Shown: positions 1-8,056 of the stretch, in pieces
How the letters are laid out: every line of letters starts with the position of its first letter
Position numbering within the stretch: position 1 is the first letter of the stretch
NCBI GenBank assembly: GCA_021794995.1
Contig: JAJYPY010000012.1
Coordinates: forward strand, 1 to 33,479
Direction: 5' to 3'
DNA: 33,479 bases
Origin: Actinomycetes bacterium
Lineage (GTDB): Bacteria; Actinomycetota; Acidimicrobiia; Acidimicrobiales; RAAP-2
The notes under the pieces: model-generated
Told to the model about the DNA's origin: nothing
Seen by the model: only the letters and a program-made list of their open reading frames with translations
The model's database searches: none
Program-made: the position numbers and the translations under genes

Positions 1-618
1 GAGGCGCCCGAGCCGACCCTCCGGCGGCTGGTCGCGTCCGAGCGCGTGCTCCAGATGATCCTCTTGCTCACCGTCGCCGCCAACCTCGGGTCCGGTGGCA
101 TGGGGGAGGTCGCCCTTCCCGCGCTCGCCCACGGGCCCTTCCACGCCGGTGCGACCGGCTACGGGGCCCTGATCGCGGGGCTCGGCGGTGGCGCACTCTG
201 TGGCACGCTCGTGGCGGCGCAGGCTCGCAGGGCCCGCAGGCCCGCCGTCGTCGCCTCGCTCGCCTTCCTGGCGGCGGCCGCGTGCCTGTCCGCCGTCCCC
301 TATCTCGGCGGGGCCGTCGCTGCGGGCGTGGCGCTCGGAGGGTTTGGCGCGTGGAGCGGCTTTGCGAACGTCCTCACCCTCACCGCCTTCCAGCGCTGGG
401 CGCCTCCGTCCCTCCTGGGGCGGCTGATGGGCGTCGTGATGATCGGCTCCTTCGGGATCTTCCCGGTGTCGGTGCTCCTGGGCGGTGTCGTCGTCCACGA
501 CGTGGGCCCCGCGCCCTTCTTCCCTCTCACCGCCGGCATCCTCGCTGCGGCGGTCCTCGGAGGGCTCACGCAGAAGAGCTGGCGCACGTTCGGGATGACG
601 GCCGTCGCAGGCGAGTGA
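1..618 (+). CDS. MFS transporter, C-terminal part (5' truncated by window edge)
   Basis: The reading frame is open from base 1 and ends at TGA 616-618, so the gene begins outside the window; the ATG at 46 is internal. The about 205 visible residues are a short charged loop followed by roughly six hydrophobic helices rich in Gly and Ala. This matches the C-terminal six-helix half of a major facilitator superfamily exporter. The loop 'RRARRPAVV' between helices fits the positively charged cytoplasmic loop seen in this family. The substrate cannot be told. It converges on era, with 47 bases between the stops and no clear terminator hairpin. Confidence 0.75.
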   Translation, partial: EAPEPTLRRLVASERVLQMILLLTVAANLGSGGMGEVALPALAHGPFHAGATGYGALIAGLGGGALCGTLVAAQARRARRPAVVASLAFLAAAACLSAVPYLGGAVAAGVALGGFGAWSGFANVLTLTAFQRWAPPSLLGRLMGVVMIGSFGIFPVSVLLGGVVVHDVGPAPFFPLTAGILAAAVLGGLTQKSWRTFGMTAVAGE

Positions 619-665
619 GCGATGGTGGGCACGCACGGCACGCCGCACCCGGGCCGGGGCGACCG

Positions 666-1544
666 TCAGTAGCCGAAGCGGTCGAGCGCGTCCGGGCGCT
701 GCTGCCAGTGCTTCTCCACGCGCACGTGCAGGTCGAGGTAGGCGCCGGGCGGCAGCTGCGTGCGCACCGCGATGCCGACCTCCTTCAGCACCTCGCCGCC
801 CCGACCGATCACGATGCCCTTCTGCGACTCCCGCTCGACGACGATCTCACAGCGGATGTGGGGCCAGTCCCACTCCGTGACCCGGCACGCGATCGAGTGC
901 GGCAGCTCGTCCCGGGCCCTGCGCAGCAGCTGCTCGCGCACGAGCTCGGCCACGCGCAGGGCCTCGGGCGTATCGGTCACCATCTCCTCGGGGTAGTACG
1001 CAGGACCCTCGGGCACGCGTGCCGCGATTTCGTCGACGAGTGGCCCGACCCCCTCCCCCGTCAACGCGGAGACGGGGAAGTACTCGGCGGACGGGGCGCC
1101 GCCCAGCTCGTCGATGGCGGCCGAGGCGGTGACGAGTCGCTCGAGCACCTCTGCGGACCGTGCCCTGTCCACCTTGTTCACCGCGACGAGCAGGCCTGCG
1201 CCCGCGGGTCCGACCGAGCTGAGGGCGCGCTCGAGCACCATGCGGTCGCCGGGGCCGATCGCCGCGGTGGCGTCGAGGACCGCGACGGCGACGTCCACGT
1301 CGGCGAGCGACGCGTCGGCGGTGCCCACGAGGCGCTCGCCGAGGGCGGTGCGCGGACGGTGCAGGCCGGGCGTGTCGACGAGCACGATCTGCGCGTCGGA
1401 CCGGTGGATGATGCCGCGCACCGAATGGCGCGTCGTGTTCGGGCGCGCCGAGGTGATCGAGACCTTCGTGCCGACCATCCGGTTGACGAGGGAGGACTTC
1501 CCGACGTTCGGGCGGCCGACGACGGTGGCGAACCCCGTCCTCAT
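666..1544 (-). CDS. era: GTPase Era
   Basis: This is the ribosome-associated GTPase that binds the 3' end of 16S rRNA and helps 30S maturation. The product is about 292 aa, normal for the family. Visible are the P-loop GRPNVGKS (about residues 10-17), switch region TTRHS, G3 DTPG, G4 NKVD, and a C-terminal KH domain with the RNA-binding signature GIVIGRGGEVLKEVG. The start is the ATG two bases after the stop of the upstream CNNM/CorC gene. A GTG at 1550 overlapping that stop is an alternative. It is the last gene of the hrcA-to-era run, and its association with ybeY and phoH is widely conserved in bacteria. Confidence 0.96.
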   Translation of the reverse strand: MRTGFATVVGRPNVGKSSLVNRMVGTKVSITSARPNTTRHSVRGIIHRSDAQIVLVDTPGLHRPRTALGERLVGTADASLADVDVAVAVLDATAAIGPGDRMVLERALSSVGPAGAGLLVAVNKVDRARSAEVLERLVTASAAIDELGGAPSAEYFPVSALTGEGVGPLVDEIAARVPEGPAYYPEEMVTDTPEALRVAELVREQLLRRARDELPHSIACRVTEWDWPHIRCEIVVERESQKGIVIGRGGEVLKEVGIAVRTQLPPGAYLDLHVRVEKHWQQRPDALDRFGY

Positions 1545-1546
1545 CG

Positions 1547-2869
1547 TCACTCCCCGCCGTCCCCCGCGACGTGCAGGGGCGCCGTGCGCTCGATGCGCAC
1601 GCGGCTGACGCGGCGTCCCTGCACGTGCTCGGCCACGAGGCGGACGCCGTCGATCTCCACCGACTCCCCCTCGGCCGGCACGTGCCCGCTCACCGCCAGC
1701 ATGAGGCCCCCGACGGTGTCCCACCCCTCCTGGGGGAGCGCGGTGCCGAGGAGATCGTCGACGTCGTCGATCGCCATCCGGCCCGTCACGACGACGGTGC
1801 CGTCGGCGAGCCTCTCGACGACCGGCTCTTCCACGTCGTACTCGTCGACGATCTCGCCGACCAGCTCTTCGATGAGGTCCTCGAGGGTGACGAGACCCAC
1901 GGTGCTGCCGTACTCGTCGACCACGATCGACATGTGGAACTTGGCGTCCTGCATCTCGCGCAGCAGCGCCGTGAGCCGCTTGGTCTCGGGCACGAAGTGC
2001 GGGGGACGCACGTGCGCGCGCACGAGGTCGCCCCCACGCCCGTCGTGCTCCGCGCGCATCAGGTCCTTGGCGTAGGCGACTCCGACGACGTCGTCGATGT
2101 CGCCCTGGTGGACCGGAACCCGGCTGCGGCCGGCTGCGAGCACCTGCTCGAGGGCGTCGTGGACGCTCACGGAGGCGTCCAGCGTGAGCATGTCGAGCCG
2201 CGGCACCATGACCTCGCGGACCACGGCGTCGCCGAAGTCGATGATCGAGTGGATGAACGTGCGCTCCTGGAGCTCGATCACGTCTTCTGCCTGGGCGACG
2301 TCGGCCATGGCGAGCAGCTCGGACTGGGTCACCCGCGGCGGGGACACGCTGGCAGACGCGTGGCGCCCGATGAGGAGGTTCGCGAGCCCGATGAGCACGG
2401 CCGAGATCGCGCGCACGGGCGGCAAGCGCACCAGCGCAGCCACGATCGGCGCGGTGAAGAGCGCGGCGCGCTCGGGATTGTGCACGGCCCAGTTCTTCGG
2501 CACGGCTTCGAAGATCACGAAGATCACCACGATTTCGAACACGGTGCCGACCACCACGCCCCAGGCGCCGAGCCACGCCGAGGAGAGCACGCCGACGAGC
2601 GTCGCGGACACCAGCTGGCAGATGAGGACGAGCAGCAGGACGGGATTCAAGAACTGCTCGGGGTGCTCCACGAGGCGGACCAGCTGGCGCGCACCGCGGC
2701 GGTGCTCGTCGAGGAGCGCCTTCGCCTTGACCCGGCTGGTGCGCACGAGGCTCGTCTCCGCGAGCGCGAAGAGACCCGACGCGGCCAGCAGGGCGACGAT
2801 GACGACGATGAGCGCCCAGTCGGTGGAGCGGAAGCCCGCGCTCGCGACGATGGGCGCCGTCGCGGTCAC
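1547..2869 (-). CDS. CNNM/CorC-HlyC family membrane protein (DUF21-CBS-CorC)
   Basis: The 440-aa product has the typical order: an N-terminal CNNM (DUF21) region with about four hydrophobic segments (residues about 15-170), a CBS-domain pair (about 195-320, with REVMVPR and SRVPVHQG), an acidic linker ELVGEIVDEYDVEEP, and a CorC_HlyC domain to the end. Family members are linked to magnesium or cobalt efflux and are often mislabelled hemolysin. The transport role here is inferred from family only. Start is GTG in a GTGA overlap with the ybeY stop, implying translational coupling. Its position between ybeY and era is the common actinobacterial arrangement. Confidence 0.92.
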   Translation of the reverse strand: MTATAPIVASAGFRSTDWALIVVIVALLAASGLFALAETSLVRTSRVKAKALLDEHRRGARQLVRLVEHPEQFLNPVLLLVLICQLVSATLVGVLSSAWLGAWGVVVGTVFEIVVIFVIFEAVPKNWAVHNPERAALFTAPIVAALVRLPPVRAISAVLIGLANLLIGRHASASVSPPRVTQSELLAMADVAQAEDVIELQERTFIHSIIDFGDAVVREVMVPRLDMLTLDASVSVHDALEQVLAAGRSRVPVHQGDIDDVVGVAYAKDLMRAEHDGRGGDLVRAHVRPPHFVPETKRLTALLREMQDAKFHMSIVVDEYGSTVGLVTLEDLIEELVGEIVDEYDVEEPVVERLADGTVVVTGRMAIDDVDDLLGTALPQEGWDTVGGLMLAVSGHVPAEGESVEIDGVRLVAEHVQGRRVSRVRIERTAPLHVAGDGGE

Positions 2870-3375
2870 GGAGAACCGGCGCCCTTGTGGTGGCGGGCCA
2901 GGAGCTCGCGCTCGAGCCCTTCCATCGCCTCGGCCTCACGCACTGTCTCGTGGTCCATGCCGAGCAGGTGCAGCAGCCCGTGGACGACGAGGAGCGCGAG
3001 CTCGTCGTCGACGCTCACCTCGTGGGCGCTCGCGTTGCGCGCGGCGACGGCGGGGCAGATCACGACGTCGCCGAGGAGCATGGGGGGATCGTCGCCCGGA
3101 TAGGCCCCAGGACCGCTCCCGCCCGAGTCCGGCGAGCGCCCACCGGGGAGCGGGTCGTCTTCGATCGGGAACGCGAGCACGTCGGTGGGGCCGTCGCGTC
3201 CGAGGAACTGCGCGTGGAGCGCGGCGATCGCCTGCTCGTCCACGAAGAGCAGCGACACCTCCACCTCGCCATGCACCCGGCGGTCCTCGAGCACCGCACG
3301 CGCGAGCCGGGCCCAGCGATCGAGGTCGACCGCACGGTCCGCCTGCTCGTCGGCGGCATAGACGTCAACCGTCAT
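2866..3375 (-). CDS. ybeY: Endoribonuclease YbeY (rRNA maturation factor)
   Basis: The product is a zinc-dependent RNase needed for 16S rRNA 3' maturation and 70S quality control. It carries the metal-binding signature HGLLHLLGMDH (H-x3-H-x5-H) near the C-terminus and the domain-typical TDVLAFPI segment. An acidic, Gly/Pro/Ser-rich insertion (DDPLPGGRSPDSGGSG...) lies between these and is longer than in most homologues. I chose the ATG at 3375, giving 169 aa. The ORF track extends to 3444, but its first 23 residues are a shadow of phoH. The start lies 11 bases inside the 3' end of phoH, so translation is probably coupled. The stop overlaps the next gene's GTG. Confidence 0.93.
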   Translation of the reverse strand: MTVDVYAADEQADRAVDLDRWARLARAVLEDRRVHGEVEVSLLFVDEQAIAALHAQFLGRDGPTDVLAFPIEDDPLPGGRSPDSGGSGPGAYPGDDPPMLLGDVVICPAVAARNASAHEVSVDDELALLVVHGLLHLLGMDHETVREAEAMEGLERELLARHHKGAGSP

Positions 3376-4390
3376 CGCCGCCGTGCTCGGCCTCCTCGTA
3401 CGCCCGGATGATGTCCGCCACGATCTGGTGGCGAACGACGTCACGCCGGCTGAGATGGATGAACTCGAGGCCGGGAACCTCTCCCAGGACGTCTTCGAGA
3501 CCGACGAGGCCGGATCGGCCGCCCGCGACGTCGATCTGGGTCACGTCGCCGGTGACGACGCACTTGGAGCCGAAGCCGATACGGGTGAGGAACATCTTCA
3601 TCTGCTCCGGCGTGGTGTTCTGCGCTTCGTCCAAGATGATGAACGAGTTGTTGAGCGTACGACCACGCATGAAGGCGAGCGGCGCGACCTCGATCGAGCC
3701 CCGATCGAGCAGGCGCTGCGCCCCGTCGGGCTCCAAGAGGTCGTACAGCGCGTCGTAGAGCGGGCGAAGGTAGGGGTCCACCTTTGCCATGAGGTCGCCG
3801 GGGAGGAAGCCGAGCCGCTCGCCCGCTTCGACGGCCGGGCGGGTGAGGATGATGCGGTTCACGACGCGCGTCTGGAGCGCCTGCACGGCGAGCGCCACGG
3901 CGAGATACGACTTGCCGGTGCCCGCGGGCCCGATGGCGAACGTCACCGTGTTGGCGCCGATGGCGTCGGTGTAGCGCTTCTGGCCCGCCGTGTACGGCCG
4001 GATGGAGCGACCCCGAGCGCCGCGCAGGACCTCTGCGTTCAAGACCTCCGAGGGGCGGACGTCCTCGCGCACCATGTCGATGGTGCGCCGCACCTTCGCC
4101 GCGTCCAACCCCTGCCCGGACTCGAGCACGAGCACCAGCTCTTCGAACAGCCGGGAGAGCCGTTCGGCCTCGGGCCCGTCGACGGCGATGCGGTTGCCCT
4201 GCACCGCGATGCGGTCCTCGGGGAAGGAATGCTCGACGAGCCGGAGGAGCTCGTCGTGCGGTCCGAGCAGGCTCGCCATGAGATGCGTGTTCGGCACCAT
4301 CGTCTCGGTGCGCGAGAGGGCGGCGTCTCCGTCGGGCGTCTCACTGCGAGGCGTACCGGTCGCGCCGTCGACGCGGTCTGCAGTCGTCAT
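3365..4390 (-). CDS. phoH: PhoH family ATPase (PhoH/YbeZ)
   Basis: A PhoH-like P-loop ATPase of 341 aa. Walker A is GPAGTGKS, Walker B is the FIILDEAQNTT stretch, and sensor-like motif VTGDVTQID follows; these are characteristic of PhoH/YbeZ. The N-terminal third carries the segment ahead of the ATPase core common in actinobacterial members. The ATG at 4390 overlaps the HIT-gene stop as ATGA and is preferred over a GTG at 4402. YbeZ proteins are known to pair physically and genetically with YbeY, and the two genes overlap here. Confidence 0.94.
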   Translation of the reverse strand: MTTADRVDGATGTPRSETPDGDAALSRTETMVPNTHLMASLLGPHDELLRLVEHSFPEDRIAVQGNRIAVDGPEAERLSRLFEELVLVLESGQGLDAAKVRRTIDMVREDVRPSEVLNAEVLRGARGRSIRPYTAGQKRYTDAIGANTVTFAIGPAGTGKSYLAVALAVQALQTRVVNRIILTRPAVEAGERLGFLPGDLMAKVDPYLRPLYDALYDLLEPDGAQRLLDRGSIEVAPLAFMRGRTLNNSFIILDEAQNTTPEQMKMFLTRIGFGSKCVVTGDVTQIDVAGGRSGLVGLEDVLGEVPGLEFIHLSRRDVVRHQIVADIIRAYEEAEHGGDDG

Positions 4391-4812
4391 CCGGGCGGCC
4401 ACGTCATCGGCCGGCCGCCGAGCACGTGGAGGTGGAGGTGAGGCACCGAATTCTGCGCGTCCTTCCCCACGTTGAAGACGAGTCGGTACCCGCGCTCGTC
4501 ACCGTCGATCCCCTCTTGGGCGGCGATGCTGCGCGCGGCTCCGAACATGGCGACAAGGTCGCCGGCGTGGTCCTCGCCGAGCGCGCCGGCGTGGTCGATG
4601 TGGCGACGGGGAACCACGAGGACGTGCACGGGTGCCTGGGGCGCGATGTCCCGGAAGGCGACCGTGCGCTCGGTCGTGTGCACGATGTCGGCGGGGACGT
4701 CCCCGGCGACGATCGCGCAGAACAGACAGCTGGGCGTGCTCAGGATTCCCGCCCGTCGATCGAGCGCCGGGGCGGCAAGAGGTGGTCGAGGTCTCCGGGG
4801 GCGATGCGGCAC
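4387..4812 (-). CDS. HIT family hydrolase/transferase
   Basis: A histidine-triad protein with the motif HLHLHVLGG near the C-terminus and the N-terminal CLFCAIVAGDVPA typical of HINT-like nucleotide phosphoramidase relatives. The natural substrate is unknown. The start is uncertain. The only ATG, GTG or TTG in frame is ATG 4812, which would overlap the upstream HTH gene by 73 bases and add an unusual Arg/Pro-rich N-terminus. Family alignment would place the start just before STPSCLFC, where the only candidate is CTG at 4743, overlapping the HTH stop as CTGA. The coordinates give the longest form. It is embedded in the hrcA-era operon. Confidence 0.88.
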   Translation of the reverse strand: MPHRPRRPRPPLAAPALDRRAGILSTPSCLFCAIVAGDVPADIVHTTERTVAFRDIAPQAPVHVLVVPRRHIDHAGALGEDHAGDLVAMFGAARSIAAQEGIDGDERGYRLVFNVGKDAQNSVPHLHLHVLGGRPMTWPPG

Positions 4813-4985
4813 GACTCGATGAACCGGTCGACGTCCTCCTCTTTCACGCGGATCACGCGTCCGAACTTATATGCCGCGAGCTCCCCGTCGTCGATGAATC
4901 GGTAGAGGCTGCGCAGCGTCACACCGAGCCGTGCGGACGCATCCTTGGTGCTCAGCCAGCGCACCTGTTCCGCCATCATCTGCAT
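4740..4985 (-). CDS. Small helix-turn-helix (excisionase/MerR-like) DNA-binding protein
   Basis: The product has about 81 residues. VRWLSTKDASARLGVTLRSLYRFIDDGELAAYKFGRVIRVKEEDVDRFIES matches the excisionase/MerR-type DNA-binding fold: a helix-turn-helix, then a wing with FGRVIRVKEEDVDRF. The C-terminal tail is acidic and then basic. Start candidates are ATG 4985, 4979 and 5006. GGTGGGAG lies just upstream of the first two, and spacing is better for 4979. The ORF-track extension to 5264 is a shadow of rsmE. It sits inside a housekeeping operon with no recombinase nearby, so a regulatory role is more likely than excision. The target is unknown. Confidence 0.85.
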   Translation of the reverse strand: MQMMAEQVRWLSTKDASARLGVTLRSLYRFIDDGELAAYKFGRVIRVKEEDVDRFIESCRIAPGDLDHLLPPRRSIDGRES

Positions 4986-5013
4986 GCTCCCACCGCCGCG
5001 TGCCATCGGGCAC

Positions 5014-5763
5014 TCACCGTCCGATCCGCCCCACCGTACCGGCGCGTCGCGCGCCGAGGAGCACGCCTGCGGCAAGCGCCGCGGTCTCCGCCCGCAGCAC
5101 GTGGGCCCCGAGTCCGACGATCGGCCAGCCGAGCGCCAGCTCCTCGGGGGCCCAGCCGCCCTCGGGCCCCACCGCAATGCCCGTGACACCGGGGTCGAGC
5201 GGGGGACCCCCGGGCTCGGCCAGGGCGACGCCGGGTCCCCCGAGCGCGTCCAGGCCCACGACACCGGACACCTCGGGCACCCAGACCCTGCGCGACTGCG
5301 CCGCGGCCTCGCGGGTGACCCGGCGGAGGCGCTGGAGGATGCTCGTCGCCCGGGAGGCTTCCCAGCGCACCACCGAGCGCGCGGTCGACAGCACCACGAT
5401 GCGGTCGACGCCGACCTCGGTCAGCTTCTGGACGACCCACTCGGGACGCTCCGCCCGGACCGGGGCGAACGCGACGGTGAGCAGCGGCCGTGGCGCCGGC
5501 TCGGCGTGGACGGGGCCGTCGGGCACCAGCGCGCCACCTGGTCCGTAGCGGCACGCGGTCCACCGGCCACAACCGTCGCTCGCGACCACGACCTCACCGG
5601 GACGGAGCCGGAGGACGCGCCCGAGGTGGTGGGCATCGCTCCTGGAGAGGGCCGGCGCGGCGGGATCCTCGACGAACACCTGTGCCGCGGCGTGCCGGCG
5701 CAGGGACGCGCCCCCCGCGCCGCCTGGGTCAGCCGAGCGCGGAGCGGATCCGGGAGAGGACAC
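5014..5763 (-). CDS. rsmE: 16S rRNA m3U1498 methyltransferase RsmE
   Basis: A SPOUT-class methyltransferase that methylates U1498 of 16S rRNA using S-adenosylmethionine. Visible are the N-terminal FVEDP...AHHLGRVLRLRPGE PUA-like part, the KLTEVGVDRIVVLSTARSVV core, and the C-terminal knot motifs AVGPEGGW and LRAETAALAA. The start is uncertain. GTG 5763 gives about 249 aa and overlaps the dnaJ 3' end by 35 bases; later options are CTG near 5708 or GTG immediately before FVEDP. Residues before SLRRHAAAQ probably do not belong to the conserved domain. dnaJ-rsmE adjacency is common in actinobacteria and firmicutes. Confidence 0.92.
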   Translation of the reverse strand: MSSPGSAPRSADPGGAGGASLRRHAAAQVFVEDPAAPALSRSDAHHLGRVLRLRPGEVVVASDGCGRWTACRYGPGGALVPDGPVHAEPAPRPLLTVAFAPVRAERPEWVVQKLTEVGVDRIVVLSTARSVVRWEASRATSILQRLRRVTREAAAQSRRVWVPEVSGVVGLDALGGPGVALAEPGGPPLDPGVTGIAVGPEGGWAPEELALGWPIVGLGAHVLRAETAALAAGVLLGARRAGTVGRIGR

Positions 5764-6874
5764 CGTCGTGCCCGTGCACCTCCTCGCCCCGTTCGGCGGC
5801 CAGCTCGGCGAGGAGCTCGCGCTGGCGAGGGGTGAGATCGGTCGGCGTGTCCACGGCGAGGTGCACGTACAGGTCGCCCCTCCCGCGGCCGCGCAGGTGG
5901 GGCACCCCGAGACCGCGCAGTCGCACGGTCGTACCGTTCTGGGTGCCCGCGGGCACGACCACCTGGCGCGCCTCGTCGAGGGTCTCGACGTCGACGGCGC
6001 TGCCGAGCGCAGCCTGGGCCACGCCGACATGGAGCGTGGTGTGCAGGTCGTCGCCGACGCGCTCGAACCGCTCGTCCCCGGCGACCGCCAGGTGGACGAA
6101 GAGCGACCCGTTCGGACCTCCCCGCGGGCCGGCCGGGCCCCTTCCGGCGAGCCGCAGCGTCGAGCCGTCGTCGACGCCGGCGGGGACCTCGACGGTGAGC
6201 TCCCGGTCCTCCATGCGCCTGCCTTCGCCGCGACAGCCCGGGCACGGATCGGCGATCACCTGACCGAGCCCCTGGCAGCGCGCGCAGGCAACCGAGGTCA
6301 CCACCTGACCCAACAGGGACTGGCGGATCCGTCGGAGCTCGCCGCTCCCCTGGCACTCCGGGCAGGTCGCCGGCTCGGTCCCCTGGCGCGTCCCCCTGCC
6401 CCCGCATGTCTCGCAGGTCACCGGGAGGCGCACCGACAGCTGCTTTTGCGCGCCGAAGACCGCCTCTGCGAACTCCAGGTGCAAGGTGACCTCGGCGTCG
6501 GACCCCGGCTGGGGTCCACGCCGGCGCCCGCGCCCCGGGGAGCCGGACATCGAGCCGAAGAACGCCTCGAAGAGGTCCGACAGCCCACCGTCGAAACCGA
6601 AGCCCATCCCTCCCGCGCCCGCGCCGGGGGCCCCGCCACCGAAGCTCGAGGGGCCGTAGCGGTCGTAGCGGGCGCGGCGCTCCGGGTCGCGCAGGACCTC
6701 GTACGCGAAGGACACCTCCTTGAACTTCGCCTCCGCCTGGGCATCGCCCCCGTTCGCATCGGGATGCAGCTCCCGGGCGCGGCGCCGGTACGCCCGCTTG
6801 ATCTCGTCGTCGGTGGCGTCGGGGCGGACGCCGAGCAATTCGTAGAGGTCCCCCATCGCCTCAGCCCCTGCCAT
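5729..6874 (-). CDS. dnaJ: Chaperone protein DnaJ
   Basis: A DnaK co-chaperone of 381 aa with all domains in order: J domain with HPD (RARELHPDANGG), a Gly/Phe-rich linker (GGGAPGAGAGGMGFGFDGG), and four zinc-finger repeats CETCGGRG, CPECQGSG, CARCQGLG and CPGCRGEG. Two substrate-binding beta domains follow. The start is ATG 6874, preceded by GGAGGAGAG at good spacing, and it overlaps the hrcA 3' end by 14 bases. No dnaK or grpE lies nearby, so this is the hrcA-linked (DnaJ2-type) arrangement, with regulation through CIRCE. Confidence 0.96.
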   Translation of the reverse strand: MAGAEAMGDLYELLGVRPDATDDEIKRAYRRRARELHPDANGGDAQAEAKFKEVSFAYEVLRDPERRARYDRYGPSSFGGGAPGAGAGGMGFGFDGGLSDLFEAFFGSMSGSPGRGRRRGPQPGSDAEVTLHLEFAEAVFGAQKQLSVRLPVTCETCGGRGTRQGTEPATCPECQGSGELRRIRQSLLGQVVTSVACARCQGLGQVIADPCPGCRGEGRRMEDRELTVEVPAGVDDGSTLRLAGRGPAGPRGGPNGSLFVHLAVAGDERFERVGDDLHTTLHVGVAQAALGSAVDVETLDEARQVVVPAGTQNGTTVRLRGLGVPHLRGRGRGDLYVHLAVDTPTDLTPRQRELLAELAAERGEEVHGHDGVLSRIRSALG

Positions 6875-7940
6875 GGGCTCTCCTCCTCGCTCCGGAGGGC
6901 ACAGGGGCACCGTGCGCGGGATCGAGCGAGCCGCCCAGGCGCTGGCCGAGCCGCTCACCGACGGCACGGGCCGCGGCGAGCGCCTGCGGATAATTCATGC
7001 GGGTGGGCCCGAGCAGGCCGACCGCCCCGGCATTCTGCCCGTCCACCGAGACCGGGGCGACGACGACCGCACACGACGAGAGCGGCTCGTAGCCGTGCTC
7101 GGCACCGATGGCGACCGAGAGCCCGCGCTCGAGGACGTCGCGGAGCAACGACACGACGACGAGCTGCTGCTCGAGCGTGGACAGCACCGCGCGCACCGTC
7201 TCCACCGCGTCAAACGCCGACGCGAGCCGCGAGGGACCGCCCACGAAGACGCGGTCGTGCGCCTCGGCGGCAACCTCCGCCATCGCCGCGCGGGCGAGGG
7301 CCACGACGCAGTCGACGGCCGGATCCCCGCTCGAGGCGGACACGGACGCCGCGCCGAGCGGGAGCGACTGGGCGGCGGCCTGGAGCCGGGCACTGGCGGC
7401 CGCAAGGACCTCGTCGGTGACGTCCTCTGCGAGGTCCATGGTCCGCTTCTCGACGGCCCCGTCTGCGAGCACCACCACCAAGAGCGCGAGGCGAGGCCCG
7501 AGGCCGACGACCTGGACCGAGCGCACCGGAGCCGACTCGTGGCCCGGCGGCAGCACGACCGACGCGTACGACGTCAGGTCGGACAAGAGTCCCGAGGTGC
7601 GCTCGAGCATCTCTTCCATCTCGCCATGCACCTGCTCGAAGAACCTCGACACCTTCTGACGCTGGGCCGGCCCGAGCACCCCCGGCTCGGCGAGCTGGTC
7701 GACGAAGAAGCGGTATCCCTTGTCGGTCGGGATCCGCCCGGCGCTCGTGTGGGGCTGGGAGAGGTAGCCCTCTCGTTCGAGCGCGACCATCTCGGAGCGG
7801 ATGGTCGCCGAGGACACGTTGATCCCGGCCGCGCGGGCCACGTGGTGGGACCCCACCGGCTGGGCACTCCCGATGTACTCGGTGACCACGGCTTCGAGGA
7901 TCGCGGCCTTGCGCGGGTCGAGGTCCTGCGTGTCGGGCAT
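6861..7940 (-). CDS. hrcA: Heat-inducible transcription repressor HrcA
   Basis: The 359-aa product has an N-terminal winged helix (DPRKAAILEAVVTEYIGSAQPVGSHHVARAAG, then SSATIRSEMVALEREGYLSQPHTSAGRIPTDKGYRFFVD), a central GAF-like region and a C-terminal domain with GLLGPTRMNYPQALAAARAV. HrcA binds CIRCE and is kept folded by GroEL; heat releases repression. The start is ATG 7940 with GGAGAG six bases upstream. A textbook CIRCE lies 37 bases upstream of the start, so autoregulation of the whole hrcA-dnaJ-...-era operon is expected. Confidence 0.97.
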   Translation of the reverse strand: MPDTQDLDPRKAAILEAVVTEYIGSAQPVGSHHVARAAGINVSSATIRSEMVALEREGYLSQPHTSAGRIPTDKGYRFFVDQLAEPGVLGPAQRQKVSRFFEQVHGEMEEMLERTSGLLSDLTSYASVVLPPGHESAPVRSVQVVGLGPRLALLVVVLADGAVEKRTMDLAEDVTDEVLAAASARLQAAAQSLPLGAASVSASSGDPAVDCVVALARAAMAEVAAEAHDRVFVGGPSRLASAFDAVETVRAVLSTLEQQLVVVSLLRDVLERGLSVAIGAEHGYEPLSSCAVVVAPVSVDGQNAGAVGLLGPTRMNYPQALAAARAVGERLGQRLGGSLDPAHGAPVPSGARRRAHGRG

Positions 7941-7976
7941 GGTGGCTCTCCGTTGACGGCGTCTGCGTGCCAGCTC

Positions 7977-8003
7977 CTGGCACTCGATTCTACCGAGTGC
8001 CAG
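7977..8003 (-). promoter_or_regulatory. CIRCE operator (HrcA binding site) with embedded -10 box
   Basis: CTGGCACTC-N9-GAGTGCCAG is a perfect 9-bp inverted repeat with the diagnostic nine-base spacer. The general consensus is TTAGCACTC-N9-GAGTGCTAA. On the minus strand the spacer reads GGTAGAATC, which contains TAGAAT (complement of 7987-7992), a strong -10 hexamer. HrcA bound here would directly block the hrcA promoter. Transcription would begin around 7980, giving a leader of about 40 nt. Confidence 0.93.
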
Positions 8004-8018
8004 GGGCGGAGGGGTGCT

Positions 8019-8051
8019 GCCGCCCGCGCCGGGCCCGGCGCAGGGGGCGGC
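8019..8051 (-). terminator. Strong GC hairpin after lepA
   Basis: Arms GCCGCCC (8019-8025) and GGGCGGC (8045-8051) enclose the 16-base palindrome GCGCCGGGCCCGGCGC (8026-8041), giving a long GC-rich hairpin just past the lepA stop. It is not followed by a clear T-run on the minus strand, so it may be a non-canonical actinobacterial terminator separating lepA from hrcA. It could also act as an insulator upstream of CIRCE. Confidence 0.5.
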
Positions 8052-8056
8052 GCCCA

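Noticed and set aside
282-2075. 597-aa plus-strand ORF over MFS, era and corC
   Set aside because: It is antisense or out of frame to well-supported genes, is rich in Arg/His/Gly shadow composition, and has no domain.
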